Origin: Actinophytocola glycyrrhizae
GTDB taxonomy: Bacteria; Actinomycetota; Actinomycetes; Mycobacteriales; Pseudonocardiaceae
Direction of reading: 5' to 3'
Length of the DNA stretch: 64,000 nt
Assembly: GCF_042653545.1 (NCBI RefSeq)
Contig: NZ_JBHSIS010000002.1
Location: 1,054,001-1,118,000, forward strand
Numbering within the stretch: position 1 is the first letter of the stretch; every line of letters starts with the position of its first letter. The position numbers and the translations under genes are program-made. Shown one piece after another: positions 32,409 through 40,961 of this stretch. The notes under the pieces were generated by a model that saw only the letters and a program-made list of their open reading frames with translations, made no database searches and was not told the DNA's origin.

Positions 32409-33515
32409 CAAACCAGCTCCCAGAACGACGGACCGACCGGCTCGGAGAAAGTCGCCGGTGGCGACGAGGAAGCCGTCGGGGGCGAGGGTGATCGGCAGCT
32501 GCGGCAACGCCCGGACCGCGGGCCCGAAGATCGGCACGGCGCCCCGGTTGAGGTCGAACTGGGACTGGTGGCACGGGCACAACAGCCGGCTCACCCTGGT
32601 CTCGAACAGGGATACCGGGCAGCCGAGATGGGTGCAGATCCTCGAGTAGGCGTAGAAGCTCCCGTAGTTGAATCCCTCGTGCCCGGGACGGGGAACGACC
32701 CGTTCCTCCGGCCGCAAACGGAACAACATCGCCGCGGCGTCGGCCCGGCGGGCGGCGGCCACCAGCCGCTCCGGATCGTCCCTTTCGGACTCGCGGAAGG
32801 GCACGACGCCCACCGTCGAACCGGCTTCCAGGTCGGCCGGCCGGACCAGCACGACCTCGTGCGGGTCACCGAGGTCCTGCCGCAGGTACACCTGCTCACC
32901 GTCGGTCGATGCCCAGGTGGTGTGCCACAGCGAGTCCGGGTCGCGGGGGCGTTCCACCGGGTCCTCGACGAACCCGCCCACCGTGAGGACACCGGCGCCC
33001 AGCCCGGTCACGCCGACACCGGCGCCGAGTGCCCGGCCCATCCACGATCTCCTGGTCAGCCCCGCCCGCCGCGCCGAGTCGGCCAGGATCGCCGCCGTGG
33101 CGTCCTGGTCCGCCTCCGGTGACGGCTCGTCGTGCCGTTCCTGCACCGCCACCTCCCTGGGCATGAACCGTCTGGTGTAGACGATCAACATCACGCTCAG
33201 CGCGATGAGCGCGAGCCCGAGCGTCAGACCGAGCATCGGCGTGTAGAGCACGTACACCAGATGCCCGTCCTCCCCCGGAGGCACGTACCGCGACGGCCAG
33301 AACACATACGCGGCAAGGAAAGACAGCCCGGACAGCACCGAAACGGCCGCCCAGGTCAGCACCAGGCGGCGGGCGCGACGCTCCGCCCGGGTACCTGCGA
33401 CCGGCCACGGGTCGGCGTACTTCCGCAGCCGGACACCGTCCTGCTCGGCACCGTACCGCACCAGTTCCTGCCGTTCTCCGGAACGGGCATCCTCGTCGTG
33501 ATCCGGTTGGGGCAT
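32280..33515 (-). pseudogene. qcrA: orphan QcrA-type Rieske protein, frameshifted at its 3' end
   Basis: The first 355 residues read as an actinobacterial cytochrome bc1 Rieske subunit. A cytoplasmic N-terminus and membrane segments (residues about 50-115) come first. A third hydrophobic stretch near 160-182 and the cluster motifs CTHLGC (Cys294, His296, Cys299) and CPCH (Cys313, His316) follow. After VATGD the frame shifts at a T-run (32448-32450). In the neighbouring frame it would end normally with SEPVGPSFWELV and a TGA at 32408-32410. As it stands, the frame runs on into a qcrB-like remnant to 32280. Folding of the cluster domain may survive, but the tail is abnormal. ATG33515 follows GAGGAGG. 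Confidence 0.8.
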
Positions 33516-33787
33516 CACCGGGCCTCCTCACCTGCACACTGCCGCGACGTGCCAGCGTGGTGCCCCACGTGGAGGGCGGAAAACGTCCTCGTCCGGACGT
33601 GACAGAATCGTCAACTGCCTTTCTCCGGCAGGCGCCAACTCCGATGACGATTTCGACACAAAACCACAACACGAATTTATCTGCGCTGAGCAAGTATTCG
33701 TGCGGTGAAACCGGAATGCCCACCACTTGGCCGGGTAGCCACCTCGAAGAAGTCATCCAGCGACGACGATCGTCGAAAGGAGACATC

Positions 33788-34309
33788 ATGACAACCTTCC
33801 CCGACCCCTCGTCCACGCCGGTGTCCCGGCGGGTGGTGGCGAACTTCGACGACTACGCGGAAGCCGAACGGGCAGTGGACTACCTGTCGGACAACAAGTT
33901 CCCGGTCCAGCGCACGACGATCGTCGGGCGCGGCCTGGACCTGGTCGAGCAGATCACCGGCCGGCGCACGTACCTGTCGGCGGCCGGTCGCGGAGCCGCA
34001 TCCGGCGCCGTCGTCGGTGCGCTGTTCGGGTGGCTCTTCACCGCCTTCGGCTGGCTGGAACCGGCGATCGCGAGCCTGCTGCTCGCACTCTACGGAGCCG
34101 TGTTCGGAGCGGTCGTCGGCGCCGTGCTCGGCGCGCTGCTCGGCGTGCTGGGACACGCCGGCACCGGCGGACAACGGGACTTCAGCTCGCAGCCGACCTT
34201 CCGAGCACACTCCTACGAGGTGCACGTCGACAACGAAGTCGCCGACGAGGCCCAACGGCTGCTGAGCAGCGACAGCGCCCCTGGTATCGGAATGTCGTCC
34301 AGGCACTGA
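33788..34309 (+). CDS. general stress protein 17M-like membrane-associated protein
   Basis: This 173-residue protein begins with the domain of general stress proteins (SRRVVANFDDYAEAERAVDY, then FPVQRTTIVGRGLDLVEQIT). It then has two glycine-zipper hydrophobic helices (AASGAVVGALFGWLFTAFGW and GAVVGAVLGALLGVLG). The C-terminal part (FRAHSYEVHVDNEVADEAQR) may be soluble. AAAGGAG lies a few bases before ATG33788. The family is stress-induced in Bacillus and actinobacteria, consistent with the adjacent universal stress gene, but its biochemical role is unknown. Confidence 0.85.
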   Translation: MTTFPDPSSTPVSRRVVANFDDYAEAERAVDYLSDNKFPVQRTTIVGRGLDLVEQITGRRTYLSAAGRGAASGAVVGALFGWLFTAFGWLEPAIASLLLALYGAVFGAVVGAVLGALLGVLGHAGTGGQRDFSSQPTFRAHSYEVHVDNEVADEAQRLLSSDSAPGIGMSSRH

Positions 34310-34383
34310 CGACCCGTCCTGGCCGAGGCCAGGACGCCAACCGGAACCCGTCGCGTGTTCCGGTGACGTCGGACATGCGTGCC

Positions 34384-34406
34384 GTGAACGCGCCTTTCAC
34401 AGCACC
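34384..34406. repeat. dispersed palindrome, second copy
   Basis: TGAACGCGCCTTTCA at 34384-34398 is the exact reverse complement of the core TGAAAGGCGCGTTCA found near 17274-17288, and it is flanked by G and C to make GTGAA and TTCAC arms. CGCGCCTTTCACAGCACC (34389-34406) is identical to 58248-58265. The copy lies in the 294-base gap between the stress protein and DsbA-like genes, which otherwise holds no recognised gene. Confidence 0.65.
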
Positions 34407-34603
34407 GGCCCGCCCGGCGGGCGACGGACGCGCGATCTGTGGTGCGGACGGCGACTCCTTCCCCGGGGCAGCTGCTTCGGGCGCGGCCCCGGGCAGCCAT
34501 CTTGCGGGCACCTGACGATTTCGTCCGGCGGACGGCGCCAGGTGGCGGACTGGCCGGTCATGGTCTGTGATCGGACCGACAGGACAATCAAGGGAAGGGG
34601 CAC

Positions 34604-35395
34604 ATGCGTAGTCCACGACAGACGATGTCGCGCCGGGCGAGGACGGCGATCCGCCGGGCACCTGGCGATGGCGTGGGCCGGGCGACCATCGCCATGATCG
34701 TGGTCGTCCTGCTGATCGCCACGACCGTCATCGGTGGTGTGCTGTGGCGAGCTGACCAGAAGCAGTCCGCGACCAAGGGGCCGATCCCCGCGGTGACCTC
34801 GGCACCGGACGACCTCCTGGTTGGCTTCGAGCCCAGTACCGTGAGCGTGCTCGTCGGACCGGCCGAGGCACCCACCACCATTCACGTGTACGAGGACTTC
34901 CTCTGCCCGGCGTGCCGCCGGTTCGAGCACCGCTACGGTGAGCGACTCCACGACGCGGTCGAGCGGGGCGAGGTCAAGGTGGCCTATCACCTGGTGAACC
35001 TGCTCGACAACCGCTCCGACCCGCCCGGCTACTCGCTGCGGGCGGCGAACGCCGCGCTGGCCGTCGCCGTCCACTCGGCACCACACTTCCCCGACTTCCA
35101 CCGCAGCCTGTTCGCAGCGCAACCAGACCAGGGTTCACGCGGCTACAGCGACAATCAGCTGGTCGGGCTGGCGGAACGGCTCGGCGCCGTCGGCCCCGAA
35201 CTGACCGACGCGATCACGAACGGCGCCAAGACCGACGAGATCGAACGCGCTCTGCGCGAGGCGAGGAACGATCCCGCACTTCGGCGAACCACCTCGGACG
35301 GGCGGTCCTACTTCGCCGTCCCGACCGTGACGGTCAACGGCCGCCTGGTCGAGGACATCCAACGGGGCTGGCTGGACCCGATCTCACCCGCATGA
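34604..35395 (+). CDS. membrane-anchored DsbA-like thioredoxin-fold protein
   Basis: This 263-residue protein has a basic cytoplasmic N-terminus, one transmembrane segment (IAMIVVVLLIATTVIGGVLW, residues about 29-48) and an extracytoplasmic thioredoxin_4-type domain. Its active site CPAC appears in YEDFLCPACRRFEHR, and the cis-Pro loop is FAVPTVTVNG. It should act as a thiol oxidase or isomerase for secreted proteins. GGGG lies about six bases before ATG34604. Actinobacteria have several such DsbA-like proteins, and the client is unknown. Confidence 0.88.
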   Translation: MRSPRQTMSRRARTAIRRAPGDGVGRATIAMIVVVLLIATTVIGGVLWRADQKQSATKGPIPAVTSAPDDLLVGFEPSTVSVLVGPAEAPTTIHVYEDFLCPACRRFEHRYGERLHDAVERGEVKVAYHLVNLLDNRSDPPGYSLRAANAALAVAVHSAPHFPDFHRSLFAAQPDQGSRGYSDNQLVGLAERLGAVGPELTDAITNGAKTDEIERALREARNDPALRRTTSDGRSYFAVPTVTVNGRLVEDIQRGWLDPISPA

Positions 35396-35665
35396 ACCGC
35401 CGCGTCGCCGAGTGAGAACACGCCGACGGGGCGCCCTCGTCGATTATGGGACGCGGCGCACGGCGTGCTCGCGCATCCGCGTGACGACGGTGTCGACCTC
35501 GCCGCCGCACACCTCCCCGGCGCAGGGCGCCTGCCGGATCGTCGCGGGTGGCCAGCACCCGGACGACCAGGTCCCGGTCGGTGACGATGCCGCGAAGCCG
35601 CTCGCGCCGCATCAACATCCCGGATTCGGGCAACCTCCGGGGACGACGGAAGCGCACGACGGAGG
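35380..35665 (-). pseudogene. decayed CBS-domain protein gene
   Basis: On the minus strand, pieces of a CBS-domain pair are readable in order but in different frames. RLRGIVTDRDLVVRVLATRD is followed by EVCGGEVDTVVTRMREHAVR, with an in-frame stop after RRVP. Then comes IIDEGAP, and finally GVFSLGDAAVHAG in yet another frame. At least two frameshifts and missing 5' and 3' ends make a functional product unlikely. Intact relatives are stress-associated CBS proteins, matching the neighbouring stress genes. Confidence 0.6.
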
Positions 35666-35674
35666 GAGAGCACC

Positions 35675-36061
35675 ATGTCGGAACCGAACAGCCCGGACTA
35701 CGACAACGGCGACGACAACGGCGACGACAACGGCGACGACAACGGCGACCGTGTCGCCCCCGAGCAGGAGGGGGTGCGCTCCGAGCAGCAGGAACGGCTC
35801 GAGCTGGAGCCCGAGCCGCCCATGGCCGACCCGGCGAGGTGGCAGGCGTCCGACCCGGACGTGGCCAGGGAGACCGACAACGCCCCACCCGGCAGGCAGA
35901 TCGTCCCACCCGGCGACGGTATGCAGACCGACCGGGAAGCCGACGAGGTCGCCGAGGACGCCGGAGCCCACCGGGAGGTCGGCCCGGAACAGCAGGCCGT
36001 CCACGTCGAGACCGGCGCGGAGGGAACCGCCGACGAGGAGCCCGAACGCTACGGCCGCTGA
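35675..36061 (+). CDS. acidic disordered protein with Asp-Asn-Gly repeats
   Basis: This 128-residue very acidic protein lacks hydrophobic segments and looks intrinsically disordered. Residues about 10-25 are a four-fold DNGD repeat encoded by a perfect 12-base tandem repeat. GGAGGGAGAG lies just before ATG35675. The rest is rich in Glu, Pro and Gln (EQQERLELEPEPPMADPARW). Similar acidic proteins are common next to actinobacterial stress genes, but no function can be assigned. Confidence 0.65.
   Translation: MSEPNSPDYDNGDDNGDDNGDDNGDRVAPEQEGVRSEQQERLELEPEPPMADPARWQASDPDVARETDNAPPGRQIVPPGDGMQTDREADEVAEDAGAHREVGPEQQAVHVETGAEGTADEEPERYGR
35702..35749 (+). repeat. 12-base coding tandem repeat, four copies
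   Basis: GACAACGGCGAC is repeated four times without interruption and encodes Asp-Asn-Gly-Asp each time. Copy number could vary between strains without breaking the frame. Confidence 0.85.
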
Positions 36062-36299
36062 CGCGGCTTCCCGGTAACCGTTCGGGCCCCGGTTCCGTCG
36101 GATGCGGCGGTCCGTCCCCGCGCACCATCCGCCAGGATGCCGAGCGCGCACACCGGCAGGTCGTCCGGTTCGGCAACGACCCGGACGACCTGTGGACGGA
36201 ACTGCGCCGCCGCCACAGGCCTGCCGAGTAGATCCACTCCACTACCCGCGGGCATCGGCTCCGGTCAGGTGCGCCCCCGGTGTGAAGCATCACGGACGG

Positions 36300-36743
36300 T
36301 TACTGTCCACCGTCGTCGTTCGCCGGACCGACGAGGTGGCCCACCCTGTCCGCTTCGCCACTGAGCCCCTGCTCCATCTGGTCGAGGTTGTCGGCGATCT
36401 GCGTCATCTCCTGCGCGTCGGCGCCCTCGCTCTCGTCGTCGGAACTGGAGCTGGTGCTGGAGCTGTCCTCGGAGTCGGAGTCGGAGTCCGAGTCGTCGCG
36501 GACCGCGATCTCCCTGCACTTGAACGCCAGCCAGGTGATCGCGCCGGACATGGCGACGAAGCCGCCGGTGATCATCGCCGCACCCGCGTTGATCGTCGTG
36601 TTGCCGCTGCCCTCCTCGTTGTCGTTGGCCTGCGTACCCAGCACTATCGCCGCGACGCCGCCTGCCATGGAGAGCAGCCCGCCGATGAGCGTGGTCACCG
36701 GCGTCACCATCGCTGTCTGGTCCTCTGGCGTGCAGTTACCCAT
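36300..36743 (-). CDS. two-helix membrane protein with acidic Ser/Asp tail
   Basis: This 147-residue protein has two hydrophobic segments (TPVTTLIGGLLSMAGGVAAI and INAGAAMITGGFVAMSGAIT). A strongly acidic low-complexity tail of alternating Asp and Ser (residues about 84-107, DSDSDSDSEDSSS) and a Gln/Glu-rich end follow. GGAGG stands a few bases before ATG36743. It lies ten bases after the peptidoglycan-binding gene and is probably cotranscribed with it. The family is unknown to me. Confidence 0.7.
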   Translation of the reverse strand: MGNCTPEDQTAMVTPVTTLIGGLLSMAGGVAAIVLGTQANDNEEGSGNTTINAGAAMITGGFVAMSGAITWLAFKCREIAVRDDSDSDSDSEDSSSTSSSSDDESEGADAQEMTQIADNLDQMEQGLSGEADRVGHLVGPANDDGGQ

Positions 36744-36753
36744 CGGATCCTCC

Positions 36754-37104
36754 TCAGGCCTGTCCGGTCAGGATCTTGACGTCGATGCCGCGGTCGAGCA
36801 GGAACTGGCGCATGCCGTCCTCAGTGGCCTCGTACTGGGCCAGCGCCGCCAGCCACGGGAGCTCCGACCAGTCGACCTTCAGCGACTCCACGGTGACGTT
36901 GGTGAGCTTGTCCCAGGTCGACTCGCCGACCACGCCGTCCGCGGTGAGCTGGTTGTCCTGCTGGTAGGACCGCACCGCGGAATCGAGCACGGCGCCGAAG
37001 ACCCCGTCCACCCGGCCCGGGTCGATGCCCTTGCTCTCGAACACCTGCTGGAGATACGTCACCCACTCCCCTTCGTCGCCTCGTTCCAGCCGCACGTTGG
37101 CCAT
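36754..37104 (-). CDS. peptidoglycan-binding domain protein
   Basis: This 116-residue protein has a PG_binding_1 domain in its first 70 residues: RLERGDEGEWVTYLQQVFES, then GRVDGVFGAVLDSAVRSYQQ and LTADGVVGESTWDKL. A shorter C-terminal helical part follows (PWLAALAQYEATEDGMRQFL). There is no signal peptide, so export, if any, would need another route such as a type VII system. GGAGG precedes ATG37104. It heads a two-gene operon with the Ser/Asp-tailed membrane protein. Confidence 0.82.
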   Translation of the reverse strand: MANVRLERGDEGEWVTYLQQVFESKGIDPGRVDGVFGAVLDSAVRSYQQDNQLTADGVVGESTWDKLTNVTVESLKVDWSELPWLAALAQYEATEDGMRQFLLDRGIDVKILTGQA

Positions 37105-37333
37105 CGCCGCCTCCGCAAAACTTTGTCGGGTAGTAACTGCCCCTCCAGTTCTCGCACGGCCAATCCCTCGTCGGGACGCGCGCAGGGGCGGCCGAACGGG
37201 CAAGAAACGACGTCAGGCCGCCCTCGCGGCCGGTCGTGGGAGACGACACCGGTATCGGTCACCGAAGGACGTCCCCGCGGTCCGCGATGCCCGCGGTGTC
37301 GTGAGTTTGGCGGTCCGCTGGCGGGCAACAACC

Positions 37334-38053
37334 ATGGGCATGACCATGCCGATCGCCCCGTTGTCCGCCGACCGGCTCGGCCGCCTCGACCGGTACCTCG
37401 ACGGTGCCGTTGCCGACTTGTTCCGCCACGACGTCCGCCTGCGCGACCTGGACCTGCGCGTCGAGTTCCGGGGCGCTGTCGCGCACGTGACGGGGGCGGT
37501 GGCCGGGCAGGACGACCTGGACCGCGCCCGTGACCTGATCGGCGCGACCGCGGGTGTCCTCGGGGTGTGGGACCGGGTCGTGGTCGCCGGGCGGCGGCCG
37601 GTCTGTCTCGATCTCGGCTGCGGTGACCAGAAGCAGTACCCGGACAACATCGGTGTCGACGTGCGGCAGGCCCCTGCCGTGGACGTGGTGGCCGACCTCA
37701 GGAACGGCATCCCGATGCCCGACCGGTCGGTGGACCGGGTGTTCGCCGTCCACGTGCTCGAACACCTGATCGACTTCCTGCCACTGGTCGACGAGTGCCA
37801 CCGGGTGCTGCGGCCGGGCGGCCTGCTGCACGTGCTCTCGCCGTGGTGGCGCTACGTCAACGCCGTCGCCGATCCAACGCACGTCCGGCTGCTCGACGTG
37901 CAGACGTTCAAGGGCATCTGCGACCGTCCGGGAACCGACCGCCGCTGGTACCCGCGGCACGCGGCCTGTGACGGTGCGAGCGTGTTCGCCGACCTCGCCC
38001 CGCACGACGGTGCGGCGCCGGAGCCGGAGCACATGGCGCGCTTCTTCGACTGA
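37334..38053 (+). CDS. BON domain-SAM methyltransferase fusion
   Basis: This 239-residue protein has two parts. Residues about 15-80 look like a BON domain (LRVEFRGAVAHVTGAVAGQD, then DLIGATAGVLGVWDRVVV). Residues about 85-200 are a class I methyltransferase with VCLDLGCGDQKQYP (SAM-binding motif I), FAVHVLEHLIDFLPLVDECH and RVLRPGGLLHVLSPWW. BON domains usually bind membranes or are stress-linked, and I know no common fusion of this kind. ATG37334, 37340 and 37346 are in frame and none has a strong ribosome binding site. The neighbouring glycosyltransferases suggest work on a cell-surface glycan or lipid. Confidence 0.8.
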   Translation: MGMTMPIAPLSADRLGRLDRYLDGAVADLFRHDVRLRDLDLRVEFRGAVAHVTGAVAGQDDLDRARDLIGATAGVLGVWDRVVVAGRRPVCLDLGCGDQKQYPDNIGVDVRQAPAVDVVADLRNGIPMPDRSVDRVFAVHVLEHLIDFLPLVDECHRVLRPGGLLHVLSPWWRYVNAVADPTHVRLLDVQTFKGICDRPGTDRRWYPRHAACDGASVFADLAPHDGAAPEPEHMARFFD

Positions 38054-38082
38054 ACTCGTTTGACCGATCCCACCGTGGGCAC

Positions 38083-38922
38083 ATGGTCCCCATGGCAACC
38101 CCTGACGTCGACGTCGTGATCCCGACCCGCAACCGCCAGGCCGAGCTCGCCACCACCCTGGCTGGTCTCGCCGCGCAGAGCTACCACGACTTCCGGGTGC
38201 TGGTGAGCGACCAGTCCGACGGGGAACCGTCCTACGCGGCCCAGCCCGCACAGACGATGGCGCGGGTACTGCGGCTGCGCGGTCAGGACGTCACTCTCAC
38301 CCGGCACCTGCCCCGGCGCGGGCTCGCCGAGCACCGGCAGTTCCTGCTCGACCAGGCCACGGCACCGTACGTGCTCTTCCTCGACGACGACGTCTGGCTC
38401 GAGCCCGCCGCGCTCGGTCGCATGCGGACCGCGATCGGCGAGCTCGGGTGCGGCTTCGTCGGCGCCGCCGTGCAGGGGCTGTCCTACATCGACGACGTAC
38501 GCCCCCACCAGCTCGCCTCGTACGAGGAGTGGGACGGCCCCGTCGTGCCGGAGACGATCACCCGTGACAGCCCCGAGTTCTGGCGCGCCACGGTGAACGC
38601 GGCCGCCAACCCGTACCACCTGGAGCAGAAGCTGGGTCTCGAACCCGGCGAGTGGCGGGCGTACAAGATCGCCTGGACCGGCGGCTGCGTGCTCTACGAC
38701 CGCGCCGCACTGGTCGAGTGCGGCGGCTTCGACTTCTGGTCCGAGCTGCCGGTGGAGCACGCGGGCGAGGACGTCGGCGCGCAGTGGCGCGTCATGGCGC
38801 GCTATGGCGCCGCGGGCGTCGTGCCGACCGGTGCGGTCCACCTGGAGTCCCCGACCACGGTGCCCAACCGGGAGGTAGAGGTGACCGAGGTGGTCCGCGA
38901 GTTCCGCGTGTCAGTCCAGTAG
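38083..38922 (+). CDS. family 2 glycosyltransferase
   Basis: This 279-residue protein has a GT-A fold. VDVVIPTRNRQAELATTLAG begins the nucleotide-binding domain, YVLFLDDDVWLEP carries the metal-binding DDD, and WTGGCVLYDRAALVECGGFD followed by GEDVGAQWR holds the acceptor-side acidic residues. It should transfer a sugar from a UDP- or dTDP-sugar by inversion. ATG38083 or 38092 may be the start. It is 29 bases after the BON-methyltransferase on the same strand, and its 3' end overlaps the convergent family 9 gene by 12 bases. Confidence 0.88.
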   Translation: MVPMATPDVDVVIPTRNRQAELATTLAGLAAQSYHDFRVLVSDQSDGEPSYAAQPAQTMARVLRLRGQDVTLTRHLPRRGLAEHRQFLLDQATAPYVLFLDDDVWLEPAALGRMRTAIGELGCGFVGAAVQGLSYIDDVRPHQLASYEEWDGPVVPETITRDSPEFWRATVNAAANPYHLEQKLGLEPGEWRAYKIAWTGGCVLYDRAALVECGGFDFWSELPVEHAGEDVGAQWRVMARYGAAGVVPTGAVHLESPTTVPNREVEVTEVVREFRVSVQ

Positions 38923-39975
38923 GTCGACGACCTCGCGCATCGCGTCCGCGACCGGCACACCGGCGACGAACGAGACGTCGTGCTCGCAGCGCGGCACGTC
39001 CTCGCGGGTGCAGTCCACGCCGCACTCCGGGCACCGCGTCGTCCAGGACAGCAGCACGCGGTGGTTCCCACGCCCCAGCGAACCGGCGTTCAGCGCGTTG
39101 CCCAGCCAGAAGACACCCACCGTCGCGGTGCCGACCGCCTCGGCGATGTGCCGGGGCCCGCTGTCGTTGGCGAGCACGACCCGGCTGGCGGCGAGCACCC
39201 CGCACAGTCCCGCGAGGTCGAGGTCGGCGAGCGGCCACACCGACGGCGCCCCGGCGAGCGCGGCGACCTTGCCGACGAGGTCCCGCTCGGCGGGCGAGCC
39301 GACCACGGCGACCCCCGCTCCCCCGGCCGCCACCGCGGCGGCGATCTCCGCGAACCGTTCCGCCGGCCAGCGCCGCCGCGGGTCCGTCGCGCCGGGGTGG
39401 ATGGTCAGCAGCGGTTCTGGCAGCCCGTCGAGCGCCGCCGCGGCATTGGCGAGGTCCCGCGGCGTCACGGCCAGCCGCGGCACCACCGACACCGGTGCCG
39501 CACCGGCGAGGCCGACGATCTCCAGCGCACGCATCACCTCGTTCTGGTAGTACCGGTACGGCAACCACCGCGTCAGCTCGGCCGCGTCCGGGGTGCACGC
39601 GCCGACGGTCCACCTCGGCGCCAGCCGCAACAGGAAAGGGTTGGAGTTGCGCCCACCCCCGTGCAGTTGGACCCCGAGGTCGATCGGACCGACCGCACGG
39701 GCGAACCCGTCCCAGTCGCACGGCCCGTCCACCTCGTACACGCCCTTGGCCGGCGGCAGCGTCACCACGCGGTCCACCGGCCCCGGCCGGTCCGCGAGCA
39801 GCTCCGCGAAACCCGGCACACCGAGCAGGACGATCTCCGCGTCCGGATAGGCGGCGTCGAGCGCCTCGAACGCGGGCATGGCGAACACGAGGTCCCCCAG
39901 TCCGCCGCCCCGCAGAACAGCGATCCGCCGCACATCCGGCCACACCGGCTCCACCGATCCGATCCCAGTTCGCAT
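38911..39975 (-). CDS. family 9 glycosyltransferase (heptosyltransferase-like)
   Basis: This 354-residue GT-B enzyme has RIAVLRGGGLGDLVFAMPAF at the N-terminus. The C-terminal nucleotide-sugar site is LLTIHPGATDPRRRWPAERF, followed by VVLANDSGPRHIAEAVGTAT. Family 9 enzymes transfer heptose or related sugars from ADP- or other NDP-sugars. In actinomycetes they act on surface glycans or secondary metabolites. A Cys-rich tail (CPECGVDCTREDVPRC) could bind zinc. ATG39975 is chosen; a TTG at 40008 is possible. It forms a convergent set with the methyltransferase and the family 2 enzyme. Confidence 0.87.
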   Translation of the reverse strand: MRTGIGSVEPVWPDVRRIAVLRGGGLGDLVFAMPAFEALDAAYPDAEIVLLGVPGFAELLADRPGPVDRVVTLPPAKGVYEVDGPCDWDGFARAVGPIDLGVQLHGGGRNSNPFLLRLAPRWTVGACTPDAAELTRWLPYRYYQNEVMRALEIVGLAGAAPVSVVPRLAVTPRDLANAAAALDGLPEPLLTIHPGATDPRRRWPAERFAEIAAAVAAGGAGVAVVGSPAERDLVGKVAALAGAPSVWPLADLDLAGLCGVLAASRVVLANDSGPRHIAEAVGTATVGVFWLGNALNAGSLGRGNHRVLLSWTTRCPECGVDCTREDVPRCEHDVSFVAGVPVADAMREVVDLLD

Positions 39976-40304
39976 GAATCCACGGATATCCGAAAGCAGC
40001 CCGCTCAATCCAGGCGATGGTGACAGCCTCCGGTTCGCCGTACGCCTCGGTACCCGGGACGATCACGAGGCGCCACGACGTGGGCATGCCAACGCGCTTC
40101 CACGGGCACGAGCCGTCCCTGCGATGGGACCGAGTGCGGCGGTGGCCAGGACCATCGCGACCGGCGAGTGTGCGAGTTGCCGGCAGAGGTCTTCGTTCCG
40201 CGGCAGGCGAAACTGCTGGCGGAGCTGGACGGCTTGCTCCACGGCTACCGCGGTCGAGAAACACCGCTTGCGGTAGCCGTGGACCTGTTCGGCGGCCGTA
40301 CAGG
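39976..40304. other. region without a supported gene
   Basis: This 329-base stretch lies between the family 9 glycosyltransferase start and the end of the hydrolase gene, both on the minus strand. Frames on both strands have runs of plausible residues (for example PTSWRLVIVPGTEAYGEPEA on the minus strand) but lack ribosome binding sites and overlap known genes. It must contain the glycosyltransferase promoter. No family is recognised. Confidence 0.4.
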
Positions 40305-40961
40305 TCAGGACGTGCAGAGATCGGTCAGCAAATCTGCTACGAGATCGGGACTGGTCACGAACGGAGCGTGCCCGATGGCCCAGGCGACCGACGACCCGCA
40401 GCGCGCCGCCATCTGCCGCTGCAGGACGGGATCGACTGCCCGGTCGTGTGAGCACACCACGTACGTGGACGGGGTATCCCGCCACGACTGGCGCTGCGGG
40501 ACGCCTCGCCCGCAACCAGCTGCCTGAGTTCGCAGCAGCGCGACCGCCCACGCGGTCCGCTCCGGCGAGCAGCCCGCGTACATCATCTCCGCGGCCAGCG
40601 CCGGATCCAGCCGGGTCCCGCCCTCGTCCGCCGGTAGCACGGCGGGGGCGATCGGATGGGTCGAACGTCCCAGGCTTGCGGCGCTCTCGCCGGCGTCGGG
40701 CACGAACGCCGCGACATACACCAGGTGGGCCACACCCGTGAGCCCGGTGATCACCGAGCCTCCGTAGGAGTGTCCGAGCACGACCACAGGTGCGAGCGCG
40801 TCGACGACCTCCTGCACCACTCGCGTATCCGCGGCCAGCGAACCCCGATGCAACTCCGGCACGGCGACAGTGACGCCGCGCTCGCGCAGTCGAATGACGA
40901 CGAGATCGAAGTGCCTCGGATCGTGCCACTGCCCGTGCACCAGCACGACATTCGCCTTCAC
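40305..40961 (-). CDS. alpha/beta hydrolase
   Basis: This 218-residue single-domain hydrolase is related to salicylate-esterase-like actinobacterial enzymes. NVVLVHGQWHDPRHF is the oxyanion region, GHSYGG carries the nucleophile Ser, SHDRAVDP carries the acid and IGHAPFVTSP the catalytic His. All catalytic parts are present. GTG40961 is chosen because the hydrolase fold begins immediately after it; ATG40997 is an alternative. Esterase or lactonase activity is likely, substrate unknown. Confidence 0.8.
   Translation of the reverse strand: MKANVVLVHGQWHDPRHFDLVVIRLRERGVTVAVPELHRGSLAADTRVVQEVVDALAPVVVLGHSYGGSVITGLTGVAHLVYVAAFVPDAGESAASLGRSTHPIAPAVLPADEGGTRLDPALAAEMMYAGCSPERTAWAVALLRTQAAGCGRGVPQRQSWRDTPSTYVVCSHDRAVDPVLQRQMAARCGSSVAWAIGHAPFVTSPDLVADLLTDLCTS

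Noticed and set aside
36100..36231. Plus-strand frame ending VVRFGNDPDDLWTELRRRHR
   Set aside because: The last 35 codons look coding, but there is no start or ribosome binding site and it overlaps nothing supportive. It could be another remnant; not enough to list as a gene.
39945..40085. Minus-strand frame MPTSWRLVIVPGTEAYGEPE overlapping the glycosyltransferase start
   Set aside because: It conflicts with the well-supported GT9 frame and has no independent homology visible.
40063..40304. Frames on both strands with plausible residues between the family 9 glycosyltransferase and the hydrolase
   Set aside because: They lack starts with ribosome binding sites and contradict each other in strand; composition in high-GC DNA gives long frames by chance.
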